64,000 bases of DNA from Chryseobacterium sp. YIM B08800 (lineage in GTDB: Bacteria > Bacteroidota > Bacteroidia > Flavobacteriales > Weeksellaceae). The stretch lies in contig NZ_JAPDKN010000030.1 of NCBI RefSeq assembly GCF_026163565.1, forward strand, positions 30,168-94,167. The letters run 5' to 3'. Below the pieces are notes generated by a model. It made no database searches and was not told where the DNA came from. It saw only the letters and a program-made list of their open reading frames with translations. Positions within the stretch are counted from its first letter, which is position 1, and every line of letters begins with the position of its first letter. The position numbers and the translations under genes were made by a program. Below are positions 34,911 through 43,481 of the stretch, one piece after another.

Positions 34911-34979
34911 CGCTGATTAAACAGATTTAGCAGATAAAAAATTTTATGACATAAATCTGCTAAATCAAAATAATCTGCG
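34911..34979. repeat. Inverted 9-bp tandem-unit element
   Basis: Left units GATTAAACA, GATTTAGCA (34915-34932). Right units, reverse-complemented: GATTATTTT, GATTTAGCA, then TATCACGCA. 12-bp perfect core GATTTAGCAGAT / ATCTGCTAAATC around a 19-nt loop. Confidence 0.7.
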
Positions 34980-34994
34980 TGATATTTTAAACTT

Positions 34995-36596
34995 TTAGTT
35001 CTTCAGTAAATTAATCGAAACCGTTGCCAATTCAGAATTAGGAAATTTTTTGAATAATTCTTTATCAATCTGCAGTCCTGTTTCTAAGCAAATCTTTTTA
35101 AAAACATCAACTTCCAAAATATATTGGTCAGAAAACCCATGTGTTGCTTCATACGCTGTAGCCGGAGTTTTTCCTACGTTTTCGCTCGTCAGTTTAGAAT
35201 CTAAAGCATGAAGTTCTATAATTAAAAGCCCGTTTTTTCTGATGTAAGGAAGCCAAAGTTCTAAATGTTCTTTCAGGCTTTCTTCCACCAAATTATTCGG
35301 AAGTCTTTTTCCTCGGTAAGCAAATGCTCCGGTTGAAGTACTGATTCTTGTAGGATGACTGTTTTCAGGAACCTTCCAAACTCTGTTGTGATCTAAAAAT
35401 GTTCTGATATTTAGTAGATCTGAAAGATCAATTTCATAACTTTCTTTTAAATCATCGGCTAATTGTTTCGGATTTCCAATGTCGCCCCAAATTACTTTTG
35501 CCCAAATATCGTTGTTGATGAGATTGGCTCTGGTCACTTTCAAAGCAGCTTGATTGTAATCTGCACCTACCAAAAACAAAGGATGTTCTTCGAGCATTTT
35601 TCCTCGAATGGTATATCTTTCTATGGTTTCGAATATATGTTGAATGAAAGCGCCATTTCCGCAACCCATATCTAAAACACCTTTCGGCTGAAGATGGATA
35701 GGCTGATTGAAGATTTGAATAATAAAATCATTGGCGACTTTAAAATAATTGGAATGCGAACCACCACTTCCCCAAACATTCATTGCACGGTCAACATGAA
35801 TTTCGTCTTCACCATCTGCAATTTCTCTTATTTTTGAAGCATCACCAAATAAAAGATCATCCATTTTATTGAGCAACGGAAGATAAGAAACAGTAACTCC
35901 GTAAGATGGCGCTCTTTTGGCAAAATAAATTCCGGTTTCTGTAAATTTATAATTGTCGCCGGTCTTTTTAAACCAGCCCAAATAAGCCAAGAAGTCTAGA
36001 ATCACTTCAAAATTCTCTGAATTTTTATGAAACTCGGCCGCCTGAAATGAAGTCTCCATAAAATATTTATGAAACATTCCTGTCATTCCGAGATAGACGA
36101 TCACAGGACCGATGATGCAGCCTTCAATATGTTTTAAGATCTGTTTCTGAATTTCTTTTTCCTCGTTATCATCAGAAAGCTGAATTCCAAAATGATCTTT
36201 CACAGAATCGCTCAATCTGGTGAATTCTTCTATAAATGAATTTTCGTTGATCTGATCTTTAATATCAGTAGAATGTTTTAAAAAAGAGATAACTTTAAGG
36301 TAAAGCAAACTGTATTTTTGAAGAAATTTTGTTTTTCCATTTGCTGAAAATGAAATACAATCTGTTTCGTTGTCGACCACATAATCTATAAAACCTTGCG
36401 ATGCCAAAGCCCGAATTGCGACATTCAGATAACCTTCATTAGCTTTAAACTCTTCAGAAAGTTCACTCAAAGACATTTTTTGTCGCTCGATAATGAAAGC
36501 AATGATCTCTTTTTTCATCAACGAAGCAACGATGGGGGCTGTAACGACGCCATCCAAATGTCTGAATATTTCTGAGCGCAAAGTTTCTTTGTCCAT
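34995..36596 (-). CDS. AprA-related (MT2-like) SAM methyltransferase
   Basis: 533 aa from ATG 36596 (MDKETLRSEIFRHLDGVV); an upstream in-frame start adds 37 implausible residues over the promoter. The N-terminal winged-helix region resembles O-methyltransferase dimerisation domains (LSELSEEFKANEGYLNVAIRALASQGFIDYV). SAM motif VLDMGCGNGAFIQHI near 305-320, then ADYNQAALKVTRANL. The architecture and FAYRGKRLPNNLVEESLKEHLELWLPYIRKNGLLIIELH recall AprA/GphF MT2-type methyltransferases of polyketide loading modules. Here it stands alone, with no synthase genes. Divergent from the membrane protein at 36698. Confidence 0.65.
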   Translation of the reverse strand: MDKETLRSEIFRHLDGVVTAPIVASLMKKEIIAFIIERQKMSLSELSEEFKANEGYLNVAIRALASQGFIDYVVDNETDCISFSANGKTKFLQKYSLLYLKVISFLKHSTDIKDQINENSFIEEFTRLSDSVKDHFGIQLSDDNEEKEIQKQILKHIEGCIIGPVIVYLGMTGMFHKYFMETSFQAAEFHKNSENFEVILDFLAYLGWFKKTGDNYKFTETGIYFAKRAPSYGVTVSYLPLLNKMDDLLFGDASKIREIADGEDEIHVDRAMNVWGSGGSHSNYFKVANDFIIQIFNQPIHLQPKGVLDMGCGNGAFIQHIFETIERYTIRGKMLEEHPLFLVGADYNQAALKVTRANLINNDIWAKVIWGDIGNPKQLADDLKESYEIDLSDLLNIRTFLDHNRVWKVPENSHPTRISTSTGAFAYRGKRLPNNLVEESLKEHLELWLPYIRKNGLLIIELHALDSKLTSENVGKTPATAYEATHGFSDQYILEVDVFKKICLETGLQIDKELFKKFPNSELATVSINLLKN

Positions 36597-36647
36597 ACAA
36601 TACGTTTTTTTAAAGTTAAGAATTTGAACAAAATATTTCAATAAAAG

Positions 36648-36678
36648 TTTTGTAATTTGAAAATTAAATATAACTTTG
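36648..36678 (+). promoter_or_regulatory. Promoter of the membrane-protein/winged-helix operon
   Basis: TTTTG (36648-36652), 18 nt, TAACTTTG (36671-36678): excellent Bacteroidota promoter. The -7 box is inside the palindrome at 36672. Confidence 0.75.
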
Positions 36679-36690
36679 TAATTCAAAGTT
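36672..36690. promoter_or_regulatory. Predicted operator ACTTTG-N5-CAAAGT, site 1
   Basis: AACTTTG-TAATT-CAAAGTT is a perfect palindrome overlapping the -7 box and start site. The same core recurs at 38226-38242. Confidence 0.7.
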
Positions 36691-36697
36691 CTTTTAT

Positions 36698-37468
<771 letters not shown>

Positions 37469-37473
37469 AGATT

Positions 37474-37851
37474 ATGGGAATTATTATTTCGTTTAAGGAT
37501 TTGATTGTTTGGCAAAAGTCACATGCATTTGTTCTGGAGATTTATAGAATAAGTTCAGCATTTCCAAAAGAGGAAACTTATGCCTTGACAAGCCAGTTAA
37601 GACGAGCTGCTGTTTCAATTCCGGCTAATATTGCAGAAGGATTTACTAAGAAAACCTTACCAAATAAACTAAATTATATTTCTCATTCTGAAGGCTCATT
37701 ACAAGAGGTAATATATTATTTAATTTTAGCAAAAGATCTTAATTACATAAATAATATAATCTTTGAAAGTACTCTTAATTCGTGCGAGGAAATTGGAAAA
37801 TTATTGAATGGATACAACAAAACGATAAAAAATTATCATCAAAATAAGTAA
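37474..37851 (+). CDS. Four-helix-bundle protein (S23/IVP family), second copy
   Basis: 125 aa. Signature FKDLIVWQKSHAFVLEIYRISSAFPKEETYALTSQLRRAAVSIPANIAEGFTKKT, typical of the four-helix-bundle/IVP family. Divergent from the copy at 21292, so not a recent duplicate. It begins 6 nt after the TTAG array and its stop is at the edge of an AACTAAAA array, the same gene-between-inverted-arms plan as at 21292 with another unit sequence. Function unknown. Confidence 0.92.
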   Translation: MGIIISFKDLIVWQKSHAFVLEIYRISSAFPKEETYALTSQLRRAAVSIPANIAEGFTKKTLPNKLNYISHSEGSLQEVIYYLILAKDLNYINNIIFESTLNSCEEIGKLLNGYNKTIKNYHQNK

Positions 37852-37887
37852 AACTAAAAAACTAAAAAACTAAAAAACTAAAAAACT
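37852..37887. repeat. AACTAAAA octamer array (right arm)
   Basis: Four and a half copies of AACTAAAA. Reverse complement TTTTAGTT matches the register of the TTAGTTAG left arm. Then TTTTTTAACTAAG. Confidence 0.9.
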
Positions 37888-37911
37888 TTTTTAACTAAGA
37901 TACTGTAAGCA

Positions 37912-38202
37912 ATGATCAACATCAGTCAACTCAACAAAGAATTCGAAAGCCGTGTAAGATTGGGCATTATGTCCGTTCTTATGGTGAACGATTGGGTTGA
38001 TTTTTCTGAAATGAAAAACCTTCTTGAAATTACAGACGGAAATATGGCGAGTCACAGCAACGCTTTAGAAAAAGCCAATTATATCGAAGTGAAAAAAGAA
38101 TTTGTTGGTAAAAAACCTAAAACTTCATACCGTGTAACGCAATCGGGAAGAATCGCATTTACCGAACATCTTGATGCGTTAGAAAAATTAATAGGCAGAT
38201 AA
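37912..38202 (+). CDS. Winged-helix DNA-binding regulator
   Basis: 96 aa, single winged-helix domain: FESRVRLGIMSVLMVNDWVDFSEMKNLLEITDGNMASHSNALEKANYIEVKKEFVGKKPKTSYRVTQSGRIAF, like the short ArsR/MarR-related HTH_34 type. Two ACTTTG-N5-CAAAGT palindromes lie at the promoters before and after it, which is what one expects of a self-regulating repressor. Signal unknown. Confidence 0.88.
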   Translation: MINISQLNKEFESRVRLGIMSVLMVNDWVDFSEMKNLLEITDGNMASHSNALEKANYIEVKKEFVGKKPKTSYRVTQSGRIAFTEHLDALEKLIGR

Positions 38203-38225
38203 AGTCTATATTTTTTTGAAAATCA

Positions 38226-38242
38226 ACTTTGAAATACAAAGT
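38226..38242. promoter_or_regulatory. Predicted operator ACTTTG-N5-CAAAGT, site 2
   Basis: ACTTTG-AAATA-CAAAGT, same arms and spacing as the site at 36672, 29 nt before the ATG at 38271. Confidence 0.7.
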
Positions 38243-38270
38243 ACTTTAAATAAATAAAATTAAAAATGTT

Positions 38271-38561
38271 ATGATGACACAAAAACAAAAAACAGCAATG
38301 ATCTATTCTGTACCTGCTCTAATATTGGGTGTTGCGGTACTTGTAAATCTATTTTCTAAAGAATTCAACTGGTCTTCCTCCGATTTTCTTATTGCAGGAA
38401 TACTTTTATTCGGTACTGCTCTTATCATCGATTTGATTCGTAGAATTATTAAAAACAGAACCTACAAAATACTCCTATGTATTGTGGTTTTGTTTGTACT
38501 GATTCTTACTTGGGTAGAGCTTGCAGTAGGGCTTTTCGGGACACCTTTTGCCGGAAGTTAA
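38271..38561 (+). CDS. Small membrane protein
   Basis: 96 aa with three hydrophobic segments (AMIYSVPALILGVAVLVNLF, FLIAGILLFGTALIIDLI, YKILLCIVVLFVLILTWVELAVGLFG). ATG 38274 is an equally good start. Beside the winged-helix gene and behind its own operator copy, so probably under the same control. Not recognised as a named family. Confidence 0.8.
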   Translation: MMTQKQKTAMIYSVPALILGVAVLVNLFSKEFNWSSSDFLIAGILLFGTALIIDLIRRIIKNRTYKILLCIVVLFVLILTWVELAVGLFGTPFAGS

Positions 38562-38578
38562 TTTGATTTTTTAAAATA

Positions 38579-39427
38579 ATGACTAGGAAAAAATTTCTAA
38601 AAAGACTTTTGCAACTTTCAGCAGTTGGAGCTTTACCTTTTCTTTATTCTTGGCAGATTGAACCGTTTTGGGTAGAATTTGTAGAACGGAAACTTCCCAT
38701 TAAAAATTTACCTGAAGAATTAGAAGGAAAAATTTTGATGCAAATTTCAGATTTACACGTCGGAAATAGATTCGATTGGAATTTTTTGATTGAATCTTTC
38801 CAGAAAGCACAAGATTTCAATCCTGATTTTGTGGTGTACACGGGAGATTATGTAAATCATGGAACGCCGGAAGATCATAAAAACTTGAAAAAGGTCATGG
38901 AAAAAGCGGTTTATGGAAAACTGGGAACTTTTGGAATTCTTGGAAATCACGATTATGGAAAAAACTGGAAAGATTTGGGTTCTTCAGAAGAGATTTATCG
39001 CATTCTTCAAAACAATGGCGTTACCATGCTTAAAAATGAGCAAACAGAATCTCATGGTTTAAATATTATTGGTTTAGATGATTTGTGGTCGCCCAATTTT
39101 GATCCGATGAAAGTGATGAAAGATTATAATCCTGAAAAAGCAAATCTTGTACTTTGTCATAATCCTGATGTCTGCGACAAAGATGTCTGGAACGGTTATC
39201 AAGGCTGGATTTTAAGCGGACATACTCACGGTGGACAATGCAGAATTCCGGGGATCATTACGCCAATTCTTCCGGTAGAAAACAGAAAGTATGTTTCCGG
39301 AGAAATTGATTTAAAAGACGGAAGAATGTTGTACATCAACCGCGCTTTAGGACATTCTTATCAGGTACGGTTTATGGTGCGACCGGAAATAACGGTTTTT
39401 AAGCTTGAACGTGATGGAAAAGTATAA
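38579..39427 (+). CDS. Metallophosphoesterase (calcineurin-like), membrane-anchored
   Basis: 282 aa. N-terminal hydrophobic anchor (RLLQLSAVGALPFLYSW), then the dinuclear metal motifs D58-x-H60 (QISDLHVG), D90 (YTGDYVNHG), N123-H124 (LGNHDYG), and SGHTHGGQCRIPG. The extracytoplasmic YaeI/LpxH-like type hydrolyses phosphoesters, possibly of lipids. The end overlaps the start of the next small membrane gene by 14 nt. Confidence 0.9.
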   Translation: MTRKKFLKRLLQLSAVGALPFLYSWQIEPFWVEFVERKLPIKNLPEELEGKILMQISDLHVGNRFDWNFLIESFQKAQDFNPDFVVYTGDYVNHGTPEDHKNLKKVMEKAVYGKLGTFGILGNHDYGKNWKDLGSSEEIYRILQNNGVTMLKNEQTESHGLNIIGLDDLWSPNFDPMKVMKDYNPEKANLVLCHNPDVCDKDVWNGYQGWILSGHTHGGQCRIPGIITPILPVENRKYVSGEIDLKDGRMLYINRALGHSYQVRFMVRPEITVFKLERDGKV

Positions 39428-39707
39428 AATCAACAACGTCGCATTAATTTATTTCTGTATCAGTTGGCTGATTGGAATTATAATTATTTTATTGATGATT
39501 CTCGAAACACAGGGCGAACTTTTATATGGTTTATTGTTTTTGTCAGCATTCAATTTAATTATCAATCTCTTTTCAATACTGCTTCTCTTCGTTTTGTATT
39601 ATGTATTTCCAGAGAATAAAACTGAATTTAAAAACTCAGCGTTTATGCTGTTTTTCAATTTCCCGATGCTGATTCTGCTTTATATACTTTTAATATATAA
39701 CCTATGA
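39414..39707 (+). CDS. Small membrane protein
   Basis: 97 aa from ATG 39414, three hydrophobic helices (ALIYFCISWLIGIIIILLMIL, LLYGLLFLSAFNLIINLFSILLLFVLYYVF, MLFFNFPMLILLYILLIYN). Resembles its downstream neighbour in plan, suggesting tandem duplication. Its stop overlaps that gene's start (ATGA). Function unknown. Confidence 0.8.
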   Translation: MEKYKINNVALIYFCISWLIGIIIILLMILETQGELLYGLLFLSAFNLIINLFSILLLFVLYYVFPENKTEFKNSAFMLFFNFPMLILLYILLIYNL

Positions 39708-40003
39708 AAGATTCAACGATTATTAATATAGGAAAATATACTTTTTTATTTTTCTTAATTCTTGGAAACATCTGTCTTTTTGGATATATGATTTCTAAAA
39801 ATGATGAATTTGCAGCAGGGGGGTATTTCCTTATAATTTTTGGAATAATCATTAATTTATTGATGATATTAGGCTTGATTACTTATGGTTTGATTAACAA
39901 AACTCAACTTAAAATTTGTATGAAAGCATCATTAATCATTTGCATCAATATTCCCATTGCAATTCTTTATTTCTATTTAGGAGTTTATTTAATGGGATTT
40001 TAA
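39704..40003 (+). CDS. Small membrane protein, probable paralogue of the preceding gene
   Basis: 99 aa with three hydrophobic helices (YTFLFFLILGNICLFGYMI, GGYFLIIFGIIINLLMILGLITYGL, LIICINIPIAILYFYLGVYL). Similar length and helix plan to 39414-39707. No motif. Coupled to the upstream gene by a 4-nt overlap. Confidence 0.78.
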   Translation: MKDSTIINIGKYTFLFFLILGNICLFGYMISKNDEFAAGGYFLIIFGIIINLLMILGLITYGLINKTQLKICMKASLIICINIPIAILYFYLGVYLMGF

Positions 40004-40021
40004 TTGCTTAATAATTACAAT

Positions 40022-40405
40022 ATGAGTTCATCAAATCTTACAAAATCCCAAATCAAAGAATGGTGGAGTGATAAAAGATATCTTTATAATCTGGGATTGA
40101 TTTTATCTGGAATTATCGCATTTATTCTTTATGTCATTGTTGGAGTAAATTTTATAATGCCTTACGATGAAGAGTTTGAAATTACATTATTTACTATTGC
40201 TTTTCAAGGAATAGGATATTTAATAATGATTGTTTTTGCCAATTTATTTTATTCTTTAGGTGTTACTGAAGATCTTAATCACAACAAAGAAAATACCGAT
40301 GACTTTCGAAAAAATCTATTCAATCTTGGCTTCTGGTTTTCCGTTTCATTACCATTTTTAGCTCCACTCTGGCTTCTCATCTCCTACTTTTTAAACTTTC
40401 ATTAA
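40022..40405 (+). CDS. Small membrane protein
   Basis: 127 aa from ATG 40022 (MSSSNLTKSQIKEWWSDKRYLYNLG). A short cytosolic head and three hydrophobic helices. Third in a row of tiny membrane proteins after the phosphoesterase. No family recognised. Confidence 0.78.
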   Translation: MSSSNLTKSQIKEWWSDKRYLYNLGLILSGIIAFILYVIVGVNFIMPYDEEFEITLFTIAFQGIGYLIMIVFANLFYSLGVTEDLNHNKENTDDFRKNLFNLGFWFSVSLPFLAPLWLLISYFLNFH

Positions 40406-40419
40406 ATACGAAATAAGCT

Positions 40420-40905
40420 ATGAAAAAAATACGTGTCAAATTCCTCCTTTTCGTTTACGACAAAACACAAAAACTGTACAGGAAATATTTCAAAAAGAAA
40501 AAAAGACAATGGCAGTTTAATGAAAAGCAATTGCTTGAATTTCACAAAGATTCTTTAGGCAGAAAACTCGGCGAATTTTATAAAAAGCACGGTTTTACGA
40601 TGATTCCGAAAATGGAAAACCACGATGTGCATCATTTATTAACAGGTTGCGGAACCCAATTCGAAGACGAAATCGCCATGCAATTTTTGCTTCTTGGAAA
40701 CGGAAAACTCAATGCCCATCTTTTGGCAGCGATTGTTTTAGGAAGCATTATCCTTCCGGAATATTATAAAATGTATCGTAATGCTTATGAAAAAGGAAGA
40801 AATATGAGAGCATTTCACCACATCGATTTTGAATCTTTATTGTGGCAGAATTTCGAAAACATCCAGGATTTTTTCAAGCAAAAAGAAACACCTGTTCTCT
40901 ATTAA
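40420..40905 (+). CDS. Coq4-like protein
   Basis: 161 aa. It carries the Coq4 metal motif HDxxHx11E exactly (HDVHHLLTGCGTQFEDE), followed by LLGNGKLNAHLLAAIVLGSIILPEYYKMYRNAYEKGR. Coq4 helps assemble ubiquinone biosynthesis and has been linked to C1 decarboxylation, but Bacteroidota use menaquinone, so the role here is unclear. No signal peptide. A CTCAAC hexamer array separates it from the next gene. Confidence 0.82.
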   Translation: MKKIRVKFLLFVYDKTQKLYRKYFKKKKRQWQFNEKQLLEFHKDSLGRKLGEFYKKHGFTMIPKMENHDVHHLLTGCGTQFEDEIAMQFLLLGNGKLNAHLLAAIVLGSIILPEYYKMYRNAYEKGRNMRAFHHIDFESLLWQNFENIQDFFKQKETPVLY

Positions 40906-40945
40906 CCTTAGTCTCAACCTCAACCTCAACCTTAAACTCAACCTC
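40906..40945. repeat. CTCAAC hexamer array, single arm
   Basis: Units CTTAGT, CTCAAC, CTCAAC, CTCAAC, CTTAAA, CTCAAC run directly up to the ATG at 40946. Same family as 14969-14998. Confidence 0.85.
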
Positions 40946-42319
40946 ATGAAAACACATCACTATATATTTCTTAGCACCATCGCATTTATCGTTTTGTTTT
41001 ATAACGAAGATGTAGGCTTAAATCTTGGTATTTTAGGCGTTTTATACTCAGTTTTAACGCTTATTAAAACCCCGGAAAGAAACCGCAGCAGAGTATTTTT
41101 CCTGCTTTTTGCAACAAGTATTCTGTCAAGCTTTGCTTTTGCATGGTTTGGCGATATAAGCTCGTTTCTGGCATTGGTAGTTTCACTTTTGCTGCTTTCT
41201 TTCCGGTCAAAAAACAGAAGAATGAAAAGCCTTTTTCTTGTTCCGGTTTTTGTGATCAATTTTTTTACATTTATTTGCAGGGTTTTTAGTTTTGGCGAAT
41301 GGATGCCTAAAAAAAATATTCCGAATCTGTTTCAGAAAATATTTGCTTTCGTTATTGTTCCTCTTGTTTTTGTGTTGATATTTTTCGGGATTTATGCCGG
41401 AGTGAGCGACCATTTTGCAGGGATTTTTAATGAATATGAGTTCGATTTTGACTTTTGGCAGATTGTTCGCCTAAGTATTTTTGGATTTTTCATTGCTTTT
41501 AATTTTTGGAATTTTGTAGTTGAAAAGTTTCTTTATAAACAGCATCATTTTCTGGATAACAATTTTCAGGAAAGTGAACAAACTCCGAAATCAACTTTTT
41601 CTTTTCTTGATCTCGATATAGAAAGAATGAGCGGGGTGATCTCTTTGATATTACTAAATATTCTGCTTGTTTTCTTTATTGTAGCTTACAATTACGAACA
41701 GTTTTATGAAGTGACAAAAACTCCGAATCAACTCTCTGAAGAAACGCACGAAAGAGTAAATTCAATCATACTTTCTATTATTCTAGTCATTTTGGTGATG
41801 ATGTTTTTCTTTAAATCGGCCTTTAATTTTGATTCTAAAGCTGGTTTATTAAGATTGCTTGCCAAAGTTTGGTTATTCTTAAATGCCGTTTTAATTTTTT
41901 CTGCGATGGTGACCAATACAGAATATATTACAAGCTACGGTTTTACCTACAAAAGACTCGGTGTTTATGCTTTTCTTCTTTTATCGTTAATAGGCTTGAT
42001 TCTTACCTTTTACAAAATTCAGTTTAGAAAGAAAAATGCATTTCTTTTCAACTCGATGAGCTGGTGTTTTTATGGAATGGTTTTAGTATGCAGTTTTATT
42101 AATTGGGGCGGCATCATAACTTCTCAAAATATGAAACGTCCCGATTTTGTGGTCGATTATCATATCAACTCAATCAATTTTAATGAAAAATATCTTTTAA
42201 AATATGCTGAGGAGAAAAAAGATATTGACCTTAAAAAAAGGGTTTTAGAAAAAGCTAAGCTAGGAATTTCGCCCACGTTTTTATCTAAAATTTTTTATTA
42301 TGAAACTATTCAAAAATAA
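40946..42319 (+). CDS. Polytopic membrane protein (DUF4153/DUF4173-like)
   Basis: 457 aa from ATG 40946; the open frame upstream reads through the hexamer array and the Coq4-like gene and is not coding. About twelve membrane segments. The later part, YEQFYEVTKTPNQLSEETHERVNS followed by ITSYGFTYKRLGVYAFLLLSLIGLILTFYKIQF, matches the DUF4153/4173 type. Role unknown. Ends 6 nt before a lipoprotein gene. Confidence 0.8.
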   Translation: MKTHHYIFLSTIAFIVLFYNEDVGLNLGILGVLYSVLTLIKTPERNRSRVFFLLFATSILSSFAFAWFGDISSFLALVVSLLLLSFRSKNRRMKSLFLVPVFVINFFTFICRVFSFGEWMPKKNIPNLFQKIFAFVIVPLVFVLIFFGIYAGVSDHFAGIFNEYEFDFDFWQIVRLSIFGFFIAFNFWNFVVEKFLYKQHHFLDNNFQESEQTPKSTFSFLDLDIERMSGVISLILLNILLVFFIVAYNYEQFYEVTKTPNQLSEETHERVNSIILSIILVILVMMFFFKSAFNFDSKAGLLRLLAKVWLFLNAVLIFSAMVTNTEYITSYGFTYKRLGVYAFLLLSLIGLILTFYKIQFRKKNAFLFNSMSWCFYGMVLVCSFINWGGIITSQNMKRPDFVVDYHINSINFNEKYLLKYAEEKKDIDLKKRVLEKAKLGISPTFLSKIFYYETIQK

Positions 42320-42325
42320 ATTGTT

Positions 42326-42850
42326 ATGAAAAATTCAGTTTTATTACTAAGTTTTTTGCTGATTGTCTCCTGCAAAAAATCGGTTCCTTCAGAAGAAAAG
42401 AAGACAGATTCTGTTATCGTTTCTGAGCAATCTGAAAATACTTTGCCATTAGATTCTGCTAACTCGAAAATAAATAAAGACACTTTACAATCTTTGAGGG
42501 TAAAATCAGATGATCATTTAAATGAAAAAACTGGAGAAATTACCAAATTAATCGATGGCGAAAAACTTCCAAGTACATTAGAATGTGAGTTTACAGATAA
42601 GATTCAGAAAGTGGTTGTGAGAATAACAAATTATAAGAAAGACCAACTGAAAGCCGACATTATTCCAGAAAACAATAATATGAACATTCGTTTTAACCAA
42701 ATTAAAACACCAGACGGAAAGTACGACGGACCTTTTGGAAGAGAAATTTCTTATAAAATTTCAGGAAAGGGCGAAGTTTGGCTTATCATCGGTAAAAATC
42801 TAATGGCAGAAGGCGATAATGTAGGTCGTTTTTCTGTAAGAATAGAGTAG
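42326..42850 (+). CDS. Lipoprotein of unknown function
   Basis: 174 aa. Lipobox LLIVSC with Cys16, then a low-complexity Ser/Glu/Lys linker and a C-terminal beta-rich domain (LECEFTDKIQKVVVRITNYKKDQLKADIIPENNNMNIRFNQIKTPDGKYDGPFGREI). Exported and lipid-anchored. I do not recognise the domain. Confidence 0.8.
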   Translation: MKNSVLLLSFLLIVSCKKSVPSEEKKTDSVIVSEQSENTLPLDSANSKINKDTLQSLRVKSDDHLNEKTGEITKLIDGEKLPSTLECEFTDKIQKVVVRITNYKKDQLKADIIPENNNMNIRFNQIKTPDGKYDGPFGREISYKISGKGEVWLIIGKNLMAEGDNVGRFSVRIE

Positions 42851-42895
42851 ATTTGGTACAATTTATGCAAATGTTATTTTCAAATTTTTAATATT

Positions 42896-43411
42896 ATGAA
42901 AAAGATATTTTCATTAGCAATAGTATCATCCATCGCTTTGGCGAGCTGTGGTGCGGTACAGTCGATTGTACAAAATACGTTTCCGTATACAACCAATGTT
43001 TTGGTATCTACGGGAGTACCTGCAGATAAAGAAGTTTCTTCTACTGCAACGGCATCAAACGTGCAGACTTGGGTAGGCGGAAACAACAACGCGCAAATTA
43101 AAGATGTAAGAATTTCTGATGCTAAAATTTCTGTAGCTTCACCAAGTGGCGGTAATTTAAGCGCTTTAAAATCTGTGAAAATCTATATTTCTTCAAACGG
43201 AACCGGAGAAAAATTAGTAGCTTCCCGATCTGCTATTGATACCAATTCTTCAAGTTTAAATTTAGATTTAAATAATGATACAGGTTTTCTGGATTCTGTA
43301 GTGAAAAGTTCTGGTTTAACGGTAAGAACGGTTTACGAACTTAAAAACCAGACAAGCTCTGATATGAACCTAAAAGTTGCGCTAAACTTCAGCAGTGTTC
43401 CGGTAAGATAA
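42896..43411 (+). CDS. Lipoprotein of unknown function
   Basis: 171 aa. Signal peptide with lipobox ALASC (Cys18). The mature part is rich in Ser, Asn and Val with beta-strand pattern (IKDVRISDAKISVASPSGGNLSALKSVKIYISSNGTGEKLVASRS and MNLKVALNFSSVPVR). Perhaps an outer-membrane or surface lipoprotein. Function unknown. Ends at the bidirectional terminator. Confidence 0.8.
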   Translation: MKKIFSLAIVSSIALASCGAVQSIVQNTFPYTTNVLVSTGVPADKEVSSTATASNVQTWVGGNNNAQIKDVRISDAKISVASPSGGNLSALKSVKIYISSNGTGEKLVASRSAIDTNSSSLNLDLNNDTGFLDSVVKSSGLTVRTVYELKNQTSSDMNLKVALNFSSVPVR

Positions 43412-43430
43412 AAGTTTTTAACATAAACAC

Positions 43431-43463
43431 CAAAAGCTTTCTTAGATTATAAGAAAGCTTTTG
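43431..43463. terminator. Bidirectional terminator
   Basis: Fourteen-bp perfect stem CAAAAGCTTTCTTA / TAAGAAAGCTTTTG with a 5-nt loop, between convergent genes. Confidence 0.85.
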
Positions 43464-43481
43464 TCATATAAAGAATTTGTG

